From Fluoribacter dumoffii NY 23 (GTDB lineage: Bacteria; Pseudomonadota; Gammaproteobacteria; Legionellales; Legionellaceae), in contig NZ_CM001373.1 of NCBI RefSeq assembly GCF_000236165.1, positions 52,441 to 113,831 on the forward strand: a DNA stretch of 61,391 nucleotides, in the 5' to 3' direction. The position numbers were made by a program, and so were the translations under genes. Shown here in pieces: positions 47,154-56,038 of this stretch (positions are counted from its first letter, which is position 1; every line of letters starts with the position of its first letter). Under the pieces are notes generated by a model, which worked only from the letters and a program-made list of their open reading frames with translations, was not told the origin of the DNA and did no database searches.

Positions 47154-48701
47154 GTGGGCTCTTTGTTACTAAGAAAGCTAATTGTCACTGTTACTTTGAC
47201 GGTGCTTGGCATGGCAGGCCAATTATCACATGCAGAAAATGCTGCACCTGCTCAACCAAAATTACAAGTTCATGATGGATACTACCCTGTTTATCCTCCT
47301 ACAGCTCCAGCTACGGGAGAGCAACAAGAATTAATTCAACGAGGGGAATATTTATCAAAAATTGGGGATTGTATTTCCTGTCATACCAATGTTAAAGCAG
47401 GTACACCTGCTTATTCAGGCGGTTTACCTATAGCAACTCCCTTTGGGACATTTTATAGCCCCAATATTACTCCTGATAAAGAGACTGGTATCGGTAATTG
47501 GACTGAAAAAGACTTTATCCGTGCGCTTAAAGAAGGGCGGGATCCTCAAGGCAGGAACTATTTCCCTGTTTTCCCTTATGCCTATTTTTCTAAGATAACC
47601 GATGAGGACGCGCGTGCTCTTTATGCATACTTTATGAGTCTGCCCCCGGTCCATGCACCTAATAAACCATTGCCTTTCCCTTTTAATGTTCCTGGTGCCC
47701 GTTTTACCCTGTGGGGATGGAACTTGTTATTTTTCTTCCCGGAAGGCCAGGGATTCAAATACCAACAAGGTAAATCACCTGAGTGGAATCGTGGGAAATA
47801 CATTGTTGATGGTTTGGGCCATTGCAGCATGTGCCATACGCCTTTAAATCCCTTTGGTGCACCCAAAAACAAATATTATCTGACGGGGGGATTTATTGAC
47901 GGCTATTGGGCTCCCAACATTACGATGTATGGTTTGGAAAGTGCAACTCATGAAGAGGTTGTCGATGTATTTAAATCCAATAAGCTGATTAATAATGCAG
48001 GTCCAGTCGCCGGTCCTATGGCTGAAGTCAATCACAACAGTTTGATGTATTTGACTGATGCTGACAGAATGGCTATTGCGGTCTATCTTAAAACGGTCGT
48101 CAGCGAAGAGCCTTTAGGTTTACCGCCGTCAAATGAACCTCCTTCCCTGGATCGTGGCAAGCAGGTCTATTATACGGCTTGTGTTATCTGCCATCAGGAT
48201 GGTGCGATGAGTGCCCCCCTTATCGGGAATTCTCCTGGTTGGTATGAGCGTTTAAAAACAAGCGGCTTAAACGGACTGTACCATAATGCCATCAATGGAT
48301 ATAACTCAATGCCTGTAAAAGGGGCATGTGTTACCTGTTCCGATAACGACATTATTTCTGCCGTTGATTACATATTAAACGAGTCGCTAACCCGTACTCA
48401 ATTAAAGAGTCTAAAATCAGGCGGAACGGCAAAATTCCCGGCTAGTGGCGAAACTGTTTATAACCAAAATTGTGCCGTTTGCCATAATGAAGGCAAAGAG
48501 GGTGCACCTAAAATTGGCGATAAAAATGTCTGGAAATCTTTGATCGCAAAAAATATGGATGTATTGATTGAGAACACAGTCAATGGAAAAGATCATCCGA
48601 AAAATGGAGGCTGCAAGCAGTGCTCTACAAATGAAGTAATTGAGGCAATTAAATACATAGTCAGTAAATCCAAAACTGAAGGAAACTACTCATTGTGGTA
48701 G
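47154..48701 (+). CDS. Tetra-haem cytochrome c
   Basis: A 515-aa secreted protein with signal peptide (LTVLGMAGQLSHA) and four CXXCH sites: CISCH (about residue 68), CSMCH (about 224), CVICH (about 345), CAVCH (about 442). The first half resembles the cytochrome subunit of gluconate/alcohol dehydrogenases (two haems); the second half holds two cytochrome c5-like domains. Domain 3 keeps the axial Met and disulfide (SMPVKGACVTC), but in domain 4 the equivalent is DHPKNGGCKQC, so Met is missing. Start GTG 47154 after AGGAGG. It precedes the caa3 oxidase genes and may feed electrons to it. Confidence 0.85.
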   Translation: MGSLLLRKLIVTVTLTVLGMAGQLSHAENAAPAQPKLQVHDGYYPVYPPTAPATGEQQELIQRGEYLSKIGDCISCHTNVKAGTPAYSGGLPIATPFGTFYSPNITPDKETGIGNWTEKDFIRALKEGRDPQGRNYFPVFPYAYFSKITDEDARALYAYFMSLPPVHAPNKPLPFPFNVPGARFTLWGWNLLFFFPEGQGFKYQQGKSPEWNRGKYIVDGLGHCSMCHTPLNPFGAPKNKYYLTGGFIDGYWAPNITMYGLESATHEEVVDVFKSNKLINNAGPVAGPMAEVNHNSLMYLTDADRMAIAVYLKTVVSEEPLGLPPSNEPPSLDRGKQVYYTACVICHQDGAMSAPLIGNSPGWYERLKTSGLNGLYHNAINGYNSMPVKGACVTCSDNDIISAVDYILNESLTRTQLKSLKSGGTAKFPASGETVYNQNCAVCHNEGKEGAPKIGDKNVWKSLIAKNMDVLIENTVNGKDHPKNGGCKQCSTNEVIEAIKYIVSKSKTEGNYSLW

Positions 48702-48765
48702 TAGAGTATTGATTAGATACGCCCTCACAAGCTATGGTGGGGTATGAAAAATATAAAAATAAATT

Positions 48766-48788
48766 GAAGCTGGAGGAAGTCCAGCTTC
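48766..48788 (+). terminator. Hairpin between cytochrome and coxB genes
   Basis: Perfect 9-bp stem GAAGCTGGA / TCCAGCTTC with a five-base loop. No T run; it may be an attenuator or partial terminator separating cytochrome from oxidase genes. Confidence 0.5.
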
Positions 48789-48809
48789 TTGACAAGATGA
48801 GGAATGGGG

Positions 48810-50015
48810 ATGTTAAACAGGTTAAAGATCTGTAGATTATTAACAATACTTGGTGCTTGGGTTGCAAGCCAACCATTATTCGCTGCTGCGGATTCCTGGC
48901 AGTTAAACATGTATGAAGGCGTCACTCCAATCAGTAAGGACGTGTACTACCTGCATATGGTGTGTATGGCGGTTTGCGCAATTATCGGGATCGTTGTATT
49001 CGGGGTGATGATCTATTCAATTATCCACCATAGAAAATCCAAAGGATACAAGGCTGCCTCTTTTCATGATAATCCCCGGCTGGAGATAGTCTGGTCTATT
49101 ATTCCTTTCCTGATTCTGGTAGGGCTGGCAATACCAGCTACCCGTGTCCTGATCCGCATGGATGATACAAGACAATCTGAACTTACGGTAAAGATAGTTG
49201 GATACCAATGGCGTTGGCAATATGAATACCTGGATCAGGGTATAAGCTTTTTTAGTACTTTATCTACTCCTTTTGCCCAAATTGAAAACAAACAAAAAAA
49301 GAGTGAATGGTATTTATTGGAAGTCGATAAGCCAATGGTTTTGCCAGTAAATAGAAAAATTCGTTTCCTGGTTACTTCCAATGATGTTGTCCATTCTTGG
49401 TGGGTGCCTGAACTCGGTATCAAGCGCGATGCGATACCCGGATTTATGTATGAAGCCTGGGCTACGATTGAAAAGCCAGGAACCTATAGAGGTCAATGCG
49501 CGGAACTTTGCGGTGTTAATCATGGATTTATGCCTATAGTTGTTGAAGCAGTAAACCAGGAAGAATTTGACAAATGGGTGGCAGCGCAAACCAAATCGCA
49601 GGATCAATACACACAGGAAGAGGCGGTTGCCCCAACAAAAAAAACCATGACCCGAGATGAATTACTGGCATTCGGAAAACAAAAATATGAACAATTTTGC
49701 TCTCCATGTCACCGACCGGATGGAAGAGGTATTCCGCCAATGTATCCTGCACTCAGAGGCAGTTCTGTGGCAACGGGTAATCCTATTTCCCGCCATCTGG
49801 ATGTCATCCTAAATGGTATTCCAGGCTCAGCGATGCAACCTTATAAAGATCAGCTTACTGACGAGGAAATTGCTGCTATTGCCACTTATGAGCGTAATGC
49901 CTGGGAAAATAATACTAATGATGTAGTTCAAGCTGCGGAAGTTGCTGCACAACGTCAGAAAGCTAATCAACAACCAACCATGGTTAATAAAGTTCAAGCT
50001 GGAGGTTTGCAATGA
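48810..50015 (+). CDS. coxB: Cytochrome c oxidase subunit II with fused cytochrome c domain
   Basis: A 401-aa protein. Signal peptide, two membrane helices, then the CuA domain with VHSWWVPELGIKRDAIPG and the CuA ligands C-AEL-C-GVN-H-GF-M, and a C-terminal haem c domain (CSPCHRPDG), which makes it caa3-type. GAGGA spacing supports ATG 48810 over 48804. Its stop overlaps coxA (ATGA). Confidence 0.95.
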   Translation: MLNRLKICRLLTILGAWVASQPLFAAADSWQLNMYEGVTPISKDVYYLHMVCMAVCAIIGIVVFGVMIYSIIHHRKSKGYKAASFHDNPRLEIVWSIIPFLILVGLAIPATRVLIRMDDTRQSELTVKIVGYQWRWQYEYLDQGISFFSTLSTPFAQIENKQKKSEWYLLEVDKPMVLPVNRKIRFLVTSNDVVHSWWVPELGIKRDAIPGFMYEAWATIEKPGTYRGQCAELCGVNHGFMPIVVEAVNQEEFDKWVAAQTKSQDQYTQEEAVAPTKKTMTRDELLAFGKQKYEQFCSPCHRPDGRGIPPMYPALRGSSVATGNPISRHLDVILNGIPGSAMQPYKDQLTDEEIAAIATYERNAWENNTNDVVQAAEVAAQRQKANQQPTMVNKVQAGGLQ

Positions 50016-51631
50016 GTAGTTATACATTAGCACATGATGAAAAACATGACGATCATGGTCCTGAGCAAGGTAAGGGCGTTTTGGGTTTTATAAAACGCTG
50101 GTTGTTTACTACAAACCACAAAGATATTGGTACCTTGTATTTATGGCTGGCCATGATCAGTTTCTTTTTAGCAGGTGGCATGGCGTTGCTTATTCGAGCC
50201 GAATTATTTCAGCCTGGACATCGCTTTGTTGACCCTAATTTCTTCAACCAAATGACCACGCTCCATGGCCTGATTATGTTATTTGGCGTGGTAATGCCAG
50301 CATTTACCGGAATGGCTAACTGGCAAATTCCCATGATGATTGGTGCGCCAGATATGGCTTTGCCGCGTTTAAATAACTGGAGCTTCTGGATTCTACCTTT
50401 TGCGTTCACTTTACTACTTTCAACCACATTTCATGCTGGCGGCGGACCTAACTTTGGTTGGACGATGTATGCACCTTTATCTACAACATATGCTCCCCCC
50501 AGTACTGATTTTATGATTTTCTCGATTCATATGATGGGTATTTCATCCATTATGGGTTCAATCAATATTATCGCGACTATATTGAATTTACGTGCACCCG
50601 GTATGACTTTGATGAAAATGCCTATGTTCGTATGGACTTGGTTAATTACGGCCTTTTTATTGATTGCAATCATGCCTGTACTGGCCGGGGCGGTAACAAT
50701 GATGTTGGCTGATCGCCATTTTGGTACCAGCTTTTTCAGCGCCGCAGGTGGTGGGGATCCCATACTTTTTCAACATGTGTTCTGGTTTTTTGGACATCCG
50801 GAAGTATACGTCCTTGTCTTACCCGCTTTTGGAGTGATTTCAGAAGTAATTCCAACGTTTAGCCGTAAACCTTTATTTGGCTATTATTTCATGGTGTATG
50901 CAACGGTCAGTATTGCCATATTGTCCTTTATTGTGTGGGCCCACCATATGTTTACAACAGGTATACCCTTGGGAGCAGAATTGTTCTTTATGTATACCAC
51001 CATGCTCATTGCAGTTCCTACCGGAATTAAAGTGTTTAACTGGGTAAGTACCATGTTCAGAGGTTCGATGACCTTTGAAACCCCCATGCTTTTTGCATTG
51101 GCATTTGTATTTTTGTTTACCATTGGTGGCTTTACAGGACTGATGTTGGCTTTGGTCCCCGCAGATTTCCAATACCAGGACAGTTATTTCGTGGTTGCAC
51201 ATTTCCATTATGTTCTGGTTCCAGGAGTAATTTTCGCCCTGTTTTCTGCCACTTACTACTGGTTGCCTAAATGGACTGGTCATATGTATAACGAATGCCT
51301 TGGTAAATGGCATTTCTGGTTGTCAGTAATTTCTGTGAATGTGGCCTTTTTCCCTATGCACTTCCTAGGACTGGCCGGTATGCCAAGAAGAATTCCTGAC
51401 TATGCATTGCAGTTTGCTAATTTTAATATGGTTTCTTCAGTTGGAGCATTTATTTTTGGTTTTACCCAAATTCTGTTCTTATACAATGTCATCGCGACAA
51501 TCAGAAAGAAAGGGACAAAAAAGGACATTGCTGCTGGCAGGGCTTGGGAGGGTGCATATGGTTTGGAATGGACATTACCTTCTCCGCCTCCATATCACAC
51601 ATTTACAACCCCGCCCAAGTTGGATTTATAG
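50012..51631 (+). CDS. coxA: Cytochrome c oxidase subunit I
   Basis: A 539-aa haem-copper oxidase subunit with 12 helices. WFFGHPEVYVLVLPAFG carries the D-channel Glu, as in type A1 oxidases; VWAHHMFTTG has the CuB histidines and FVVAHFHYVLV the haem a and a3 histidines. It reduces oxygen to water and pumps protons. Confidence 0.97.
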   Translation: MSSYTLAHDEKHDDHGPEQGKGVLGFIKRWLFTTNHKDIGTLYLWLAMISFFLAGGMALLIRAELFQPGHRFVDPNFFNQMTTLHGLIMLFGVVMPAFTGMANWQIPMMIGAPDMALPRLNNWSFWILPFAFTLLLSTTFHAGGGPNFGWTMYAPLSTTYAPPSTDFMIFSIHMMGISSIMGSINIIATILNLRAPGMTLMKMPMFVWTWLITAFLLIAIMPVLAGAVTMMLADRHFGTSFFSAAGGGDPILFQHVFWFFGHPEVYVLVLPAFGVISEVIPTFSRKPLFGYYFMVYATVSIAILSFIVWAHHMFTTGIPLGAELFFMYTTMLIAVPTGIKVFNWVSTMFRGSMTFETPMLFALAFVFLFTIGGFTGLMLALVPADFQYQDSYFVVAHFHYVLVPGVIFALFSATYYWLPKWTGHMYNECLGKWHFWLSVISVNVAFFPMHFLGLAGMPRRIPDYALQFANFNMVSSVGAFIFGFTQILFLYNVIATIRKKGTKKDIAAGRAWEGAYGLEWTLPSPPPYHTFTTPPKLDL

Positions 51632-51640
51632 GTTAGTTGT

Positions 51641-52177
51641 ATGAAAAATCAAAAAGGGCATCATAAGTTAATTGCTGTTTTAGCCGGTCTCGTACTGGGA
51701 ATGTTTGCCTTCGGTTTTGCCTTAGTACCAATTTATAACAGTTTGTGTAAGACTCTGGGAATTAATGGTAAAACCAATCCTGAGGCTGTTGCTTATGATG
51801 TAACCAAAGCTAAAGTTGACAAAGACAGAGAAATAACTGTCGAGTTTGTTGCTACAAACAACAGTGGTGTACCTTGGGCGTTTTATCCTAAAACCCGGAA
51901 AATCAAGGTGCATCCTGGAGAAATAGCAAAGCTTGCGTTTTATGCGGAAAATAAGACGGATCATCAGATGACTGTGCAAGCGATACCCAGCGTCACTCCT
52001 GGTATTGCTGCCAAGTATTTGAAAAAAACCGAATGTTTTTGCTTTACCCGGCAAACATTAAACGGACATGAGGCAATGAATATGCCTTTATTATTTCACT
52101 TGGATACTGATTTACCTGAGAAAGTAAATACAGTGACCTTGTCTTATACTTTATTTGATGTAACTGATAAAGGTTAA
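51641..52177 (+). CDS. Cytochrome c oxidase assembly protein CtaG/Cox11
   Basis: A 178-aa protein with an N-terminal helix (LIAVLAGLVLGMFAFGFALVPIYNSLC) and the copper motif ECFCF. It delivers copper to the CuB site. It lies 9 bases after coxA. Confidence 0.93.
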   Translation: MKNQKGHHKLIAVLAGLVLGMFAFGFALVPIYNSLCKTLGINGKTNPEAVAYDVTKAKVDKDREITVEFVATNNSGVPWAFYPKTRKIKVHPGEIAKLAFYAENKTDHQMTVQAIPSVTPGIAAKYLKKTECFCFTRQTLNGHEAMNMPLLFHLDTDLPEKVNTVTLSYTLFDVTDKG

Positions 52178-52243
52178 TGCAAGACTGCACACGAATATCA
52201 AACGCAAACGCAATGTGACAGATTAGCCAATTTTAGTAGATTA

Positions 52244-52265
52244 GCGCCTCGTTAAATAAAGGCGC
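52244..52265 (+). terminator. Small hairpin before coxC
   Basis: GCGCCT / AGGCGC stem in the 126-base gap between cox11 and coxC, followed by TTTAAAAC; possibly a partial terminator or RNA-processing site. Confidence 0.4.
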
Positions 52266-52303
52266 CTTTAAAACTGATTATTGACACAGGAGATAAAAAT
52301 AGA

Positions 52304-53173
52304 ATGGGAGCACATGGTACTTATTATGTCCCTAAGCCAAGCCATTGGCCTTTGATTGCATCATGTGGGCTGACCACTACCCTCGTTGGTGCGGCATCTT
52401 GGCTTCATCATGATTGGTATGGGCCCTATATCTTCACCATTGGTATGGGAATTATGATTTTTATGCTGTTTGGCTGGTTTGGCCAGGTCATCTATGAAAA
52501 CTCGAAAGGAGTCTACGACTTACAAGTTGACCGTTCATTCCGTTGGGGCATGTGTTGGTTTATCTTCTCTGAAGTGTGTTTCTTTGGTGCATTTTTTGGT
52601 GCCCTGTTTTATACTCGTTTATGGTCCGTCCCGCTTTTGGGCGGGGAAGTCCATCCAATAACTCACTTTACCTTATGGCCTGATTTTAGCGCTGTTTGGC
52701 CGGTGTTGAATAACCCTAACAATCAGGTTTTTTCCGGGGCTCACGAAGCAATGGGAGCCTGGGGATTAGCTGCAGTAAACACGCTTATTTTATTAACCTC
52801 AGGGGTTACCATTACTTGGGCGCATTGGGCTTTAAAATTAGGAAAGCAAAAGCAATTACTTACTGGCATGGTTTTAACTGTAGCCTTAGGTATCTTGTTC
52901 CTAATCCTGCAAAGTTATGAATATCATGAAGCATATACCCAGATGAATTTAACTTTATCTGCAGGTATTTATGGAACGACATTTTTTATGCTGACTGGAT
53001 TTCACGGACTGCACGTAACTTTAGGAACGATCATGCTTATCGTTATTACTGTCCGCTGCAAACTGGGTCATTTCACTCCCGAGCGGCATTTCGCCTTTGA
53101 AGGCGTTGCATGGTATTGGCACTTTGTAGACGTGGTCTGGTTATTCTTGTTTGTCTTTGTTTACTGGTTATAA
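52304..53173 (+). CDS. coxC: Cytochrome c oxidase subunit III
   Basis: A 289-aa protein with seven helices: YYVPKPSHWPLIASCG, WFIFSEVCFFGAFFGALFYTRL, GFHGLHVTLG and VAWYWHFVDVVWLFLFVFVYWL are subunit III hallmarks. The last gene of the oxidase operon; AGGAG is 13 bases before ATG 52304. Confidence 0.95.
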   Translation: MGAHGTYYVPKPSHWPLIASCGLTTTLVGAASWLHHDWYGPYIFTIGMGIMIFMLFGWFGQVIYENSKGVYDLQVDRSFRWGMCWFIFSEVCFFGAFFGALFYTRLWSVPLLGGEVHPITHFTLWPDFSAVWPVLNNPNNQVFSGAHEAMGAWGLAAVNTLILLTSGVTITWAHWALKLGKQKQLLTGMVLTVALGILFLILQSYEYHEAYTQMNLTLSAGIYGTTFFMLTGFHGLHVTLGTIMLIVITVRCKLGHFTPERHFAFEGVAWYWHFVDVVWLFLFVFVYWL

Positions 53174-53181
53174 ACAACCCC

Positions 53182-53214
53182 ATCCATAACAGGTCTTTTT
53201 GACTTGTTATGGAT
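53182..53214 (+). terminator. Hairpin after coxC
   Basis: Perfect ATCCATAACA / TGTTATGGAT stem extended inward, with a TTTTT loop. No strong T tract, but the position right after the operon and before a convergent gene suggests a terminator. Confidence 0.6.
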
Positions 53215-53257
53215 TACCCATTTGTCCCTCTTCATTCCTCCATACCCAGCAAACCGT

Positions 53258-53530
53258 TTATAAACGCGTATTAATCAATAGACCCGGTTGGAATTGGATT
53301 TCCTGTATTAACAACTGATAAGTAAAAAATGAGTGAGCAAATTTGATTTCCTGAATTATTGCTTGCCCACGAAAATGTTTAGCATAAAATGAAATCTCGA
53401 TATCTTTTTCAAAATATTCTTCACATTTCAATTCCAGTTTTTCTTCAGATAAACTAATTAGTTGAGCTAAAAATTCATCTTCACCAATTTTCATTAGCAC
53501 ATAAACAGGTTGGACTGGCTGAATTAACAT
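53258..53530 (-). CDS. Small hypothetical protein
   Basis: 90 aa, all beta in appearance, with alternating hydrophobic residues: PVYVLMKIGEDEFLAQLISLSEEKLELKCEEYFEKDIEISFYAKHFRGQAIIQEIKF. This resembles a PilZ-type or other small barrel, but no RxxxR or other motif is seen, so no assignment. GGAG six bases before ATG 53530 supports it. Confidence 0.65.
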   Translation of the reverse strand: MLIQPVQPVYVLMKIGEDEFLAQLISLSEEKLELKCEEYFEKDIEISFYAKHFRGQAIIQEIKFAHSFFTYQLLIQEIQFQPGLLINTRL

Positions 53531-53570
53531 CGCAGTCTCCAGGCAATATAACCAGCATATATATTTAAGT

Positions 53571-53669
53571 GTAGCCCAAGATCGTTTTCTTATTGCATTA
53601 GGTAATTCAGGAGTTCTGGATTGGAGGGCGCAAGCGCTAGTGCGATAACCCTAAAGCGCGCTGGGCTAC
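53571..53669. repeat. GTAGCC-ended palindromic element, second copy
   Basis: A 99-bp element with ends GTAGCCCA / TGGGCTAC and an inner GGGCGCAAGCGCTAGTGCGATAACCC stretch. It lies between the small hypothetical gene and parB. Same end type as the element before rsmE. Confidence 0.6.
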
Positions 53670-53694
53670 GGCACTAATAAATAGAAAGAGCAAA

Positions 53695-54570
53695 TCATTG
53701 ATGTGGATGGCTCAACTGTTCAAGAATAGCCTGTAAACTATGCTCACTGTCATAGTGAATAACCAATGATCCTTTACCTGCTTTTCCCGGTTTAAGTTTA
53801 ATCGAGGTTTGCAAATGTTGAGAAAGGGTTTTTAACTGCTCCTGATAGAGATGTGCGGGGTCGGAAACAGGATGATTGTCTTTTACTGTTCCAGTTTTAA
53901 CCCGCTCCACTAATTTTTCCGTTTCGCGCACGGATAAATTTTTGGCAACAACCAGCTGCGCTACCTGAATTTGTTGGTCTTCATCCAACATTAACAAGGC
54001 GCGTGCATGACCCATATCAAGATCGCCATGTTCCAAAAGCTTTTTTACACCGGTTGAGAGAGTCAATAAACGCAGATAATTGCTCACTGCAGTCCGGGAT
54101 TTACACAAAAGATCCGCAACTTGCTGATGGGTTAACGCAAATTCATTAGTGAGTCTGTGCATGGCACGTGCTTGATCCATGGCATTGAGGTCTTCGCGCT
54201 GCAAGTTCTCAACTAAAGCCATAGCCATCGCTGTTTCATCATCAACCTGTTTCAGGATAACTGGAACTTCTGTAAGCCCGGCTAATTGGCTGGCACGCCA
54301 ACGGCGTTCTCCCGCTATAATTTCATAAAGACCGCTACTCAGTTCCCGAACGAGCAAGGGCTGAAGTAATCCTTGTTTTTTTATTGATTGTGCCAATTCA
54401 ATTAAGGGAGCTTCTTCTATCTCTCCGCGCGGCTGATATTTTCCTGGTTGCAAACAATCTACAGGAAGCTTTAAATTTTCAGCTGCTGGCCGCTCATTTA
54501 AAAGTATGTTATTCGATTGACTTAATAAAGCGGATAAATTACGTCCTAAACTACTACGTTTTACTGTCAT
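53695..54570 (-). CDS. parB: Chromosome partitioning protein ParB
   Basis: A 291-aa protein with LGRNLSALLSQ start, the ParB CTPase motifs (IAGERRWRASQLAGLTEVPVI and ENLQREDLNAMDQA), a helix-turn-helix (THQQVADLLCKSRTAVSNYLRLL) and a C-terminal dimer part. It binds parS and spreads. No intact parS is seen in this window. Confidence 0.96.
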   Translation of the reverse strand: MTVKRSSLGRNLSALLSQSNNILLNERPAAENLKLPVDCLQPGKYQPRGEIEEAPLIELAQSIKKQGLLQPLLVRELSSGLYEIIAGERRWRASQLAGLTEVPVILKQVDDETAMAMALVENLQREDLNAMDQARAMHRLTNEFALTHQQVADLLCKSRTAVSNYLRLLTLSTGVKKLLEHGDLDMGHARALLMLDEDQQIQVAQLVVAKNLSVRETEKLVERVKTGTVKDNHPVSDPAHLYQEQLKTLSQHLQTSIKLKPGKAGKGSLVIHYDSEHSLQAILEQLSHPHQ

Positions 54571-54582
54571 AAATTACCCCAT

Positions 54583-55353
54583 TCATCCTACAACAGTCTG
54601 TTTATTAATTAATTCGGAAGCAAGGACCATGTAGGCTGCTGCCCCGGGTGATGTTTTATCGTAATGTAATGCGGGCAGTCCATGACTTGGCGCTTCAGCA
54701 AGTCTGACATTACGTGGTACTACGGTTCTATAGACCTTGGTTGGAAAGTGTTCTATAAGTTGCTTGGATACCTCGGAACACAAGCGATTTCGAGCATCGT
54801 ACATAGTTCGTAACAGTCCTTCAAGGTGCAAGCGTGGGTTTACTGAAGCTTTAACCTGCTCGATAGTTGAAAGCAATGCAGCTAATCCTTCCAGGGCGTA
54901 ATATTCACATTGCATCGGAATAAGGACCGAGTCAGCAGCTACAAATGCATTGATTGTCAGTGTATTTAACGCTGGAGGACAATCAATTAACACAAAATCA
55001 TAATTGTTTTGAATTGGTTGCAATGCCTTATATAAGAATGTTTCACGATGATTGCGTTCCATCAGGCTTACTTCTGCAACGGTTAAATCGTCATTGCCAG
55101 GAATTAAATCATAGCCACATGTTGTGGCAAGACATGCCTGTTCTGCAAGGCAATCATGCAATAAAACATCATTAGTAGTATGCACCAACTGACTTTTATC
55201 AACACCGCTACCCATGGTTGCATTACCTTGGGGATCCAGATCAATCAGTAAAACCTGTTGTCTGTTGGCGGCCAAAGAGGCAGCTAAATTAATAGCGGTA
55301 GTAGTTTTGCCTACTCCACCTTTTTGGTTGGCAATGGCTATAACTTTTGCCAT
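54583..55353 (-). CDS. parA: Chromosome partitioning ATPase ParA/Soj
   Basis: A 256-aa deviant Walker A ATPase (IANQKGGVGKTTTAINLAA), with DLDPQGNAT and VLIDCPPALN. It moves ParB-parS complexes. It is 12 bases upstream of parB in the same unit. Confidence 0.97.
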   Translation of the reverse strand: MAKVIAIANQKGGVGKTTTAINLAASLAANRQQVLLIDLDPQGNATMGSGVDKSQLVHTTNDVLLHDCLAEQACLATTCGYDLIPGNDDLTVAEVSLMERNHRETFLYKALQPIQNNYDFVLIDCPPALNTLTINAFVAADSVLIPMQCEYYALEGLAALLSTIEQVKASVNPRLHLEGLLRTMYDARNRLCSEVSKQLIEHFPTKVYRTVVPRNVRLAEAPSHGLPALHYDKTSPGAAAYMVLASELINKQTVVG

Positions 55354-55408
55354 GGTTTATTCCTTGGTTAAACCTGAAAACAGCAAACATCTACTTGGAT
55401 GTAAAGTG

Positions 55409-56038
55409 CTAAGTTCCAGGTTGATTTTCAATAATGACGCAACAGCGCTCGCCTTCAACCCCTGCGACAGTATAATGCTTCACTATGCAGTTTTTCTGCA
55501 TTTCATTTAATTCGATATCAGGATTACGCCCTTTCATTGCCAGCCAAATTCCATCATCGGCAATAAGATGTTGCGTCCACTGAACCATTTGTTGCAGGCT
55601 ACTAAAAGCTCGACTTAATACTGTATCAAAACCTTGGGTTGGGTGGTAGTTTTCGACTCTAAATTGTACAATCTCAACATTTTTTAAATTGAGTTGTCTT
55701 TTTACTTCCTGTAGGAAACGCGTTTTTTTACCATTAGAGTCCAGCAAAACGAAATTAAATTCAGGTCTGGCCAATGCAAGTGGAATTCCGGGTAACCCTG
55801 CACCAGTTCCTACATCTATAATATGATTGCCCTTAAGCCAGGGTAAAATAGCCAGGCTATCCAATATATGCTTGCCAATCATAGACTCAAGATCACGAAT
55901 CGCAGTGAGATTATAAGCTAAATTCCACTTATTAAGTAAGAATAAATACTCAGACAAAGGGTCTGTAAGTGCGTTCAATGCAAATTGCTGCAAGCCTTCC
56001 CTGAGTTGCGGTTGTATTCTTGCTATAGAATCTTTCAT
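55409..56038 (-). CDS. rsmG: 16S rRNA (guanine-527-N7)-methyltransferase
   Basis: A 209-aa protein: [30 protein letters not shown], motif [30 protein letters not shown] and RAFSSLQQM are characteristic. It methylates G527 of 16S rRNA. Its ATG overlaps the mnmG stop by four bases. Confidence 0.96.
   Translation of the reverse strand: MKDSIARIQPQLREGLQQFALNALTDPLSEYLFLLNKWNLAYNLTAIRDLESMIGKHILDSLAILPWLKGNHIIDVGTGAGLPGIPLALARPEFNFVLLDSNGKKTRFLQEVKRQLNLKNVEIVQFRVENYHPTQGFDTVLSRAFSSLQQMVQWTQHLIADDGIWLAMKGRNPDIELNEMQKNCIVKHYTVAGVEGERCCVIIENQPGT

Noticed and set aside
55039..55054. TGTTTCACGATGATTG, resembling half a parS site inside parA
   Set aside because: Only the left half matches the parS consensus TGTTTCACGTGAAACA; the right half does not. 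It is coding sequence of parA.
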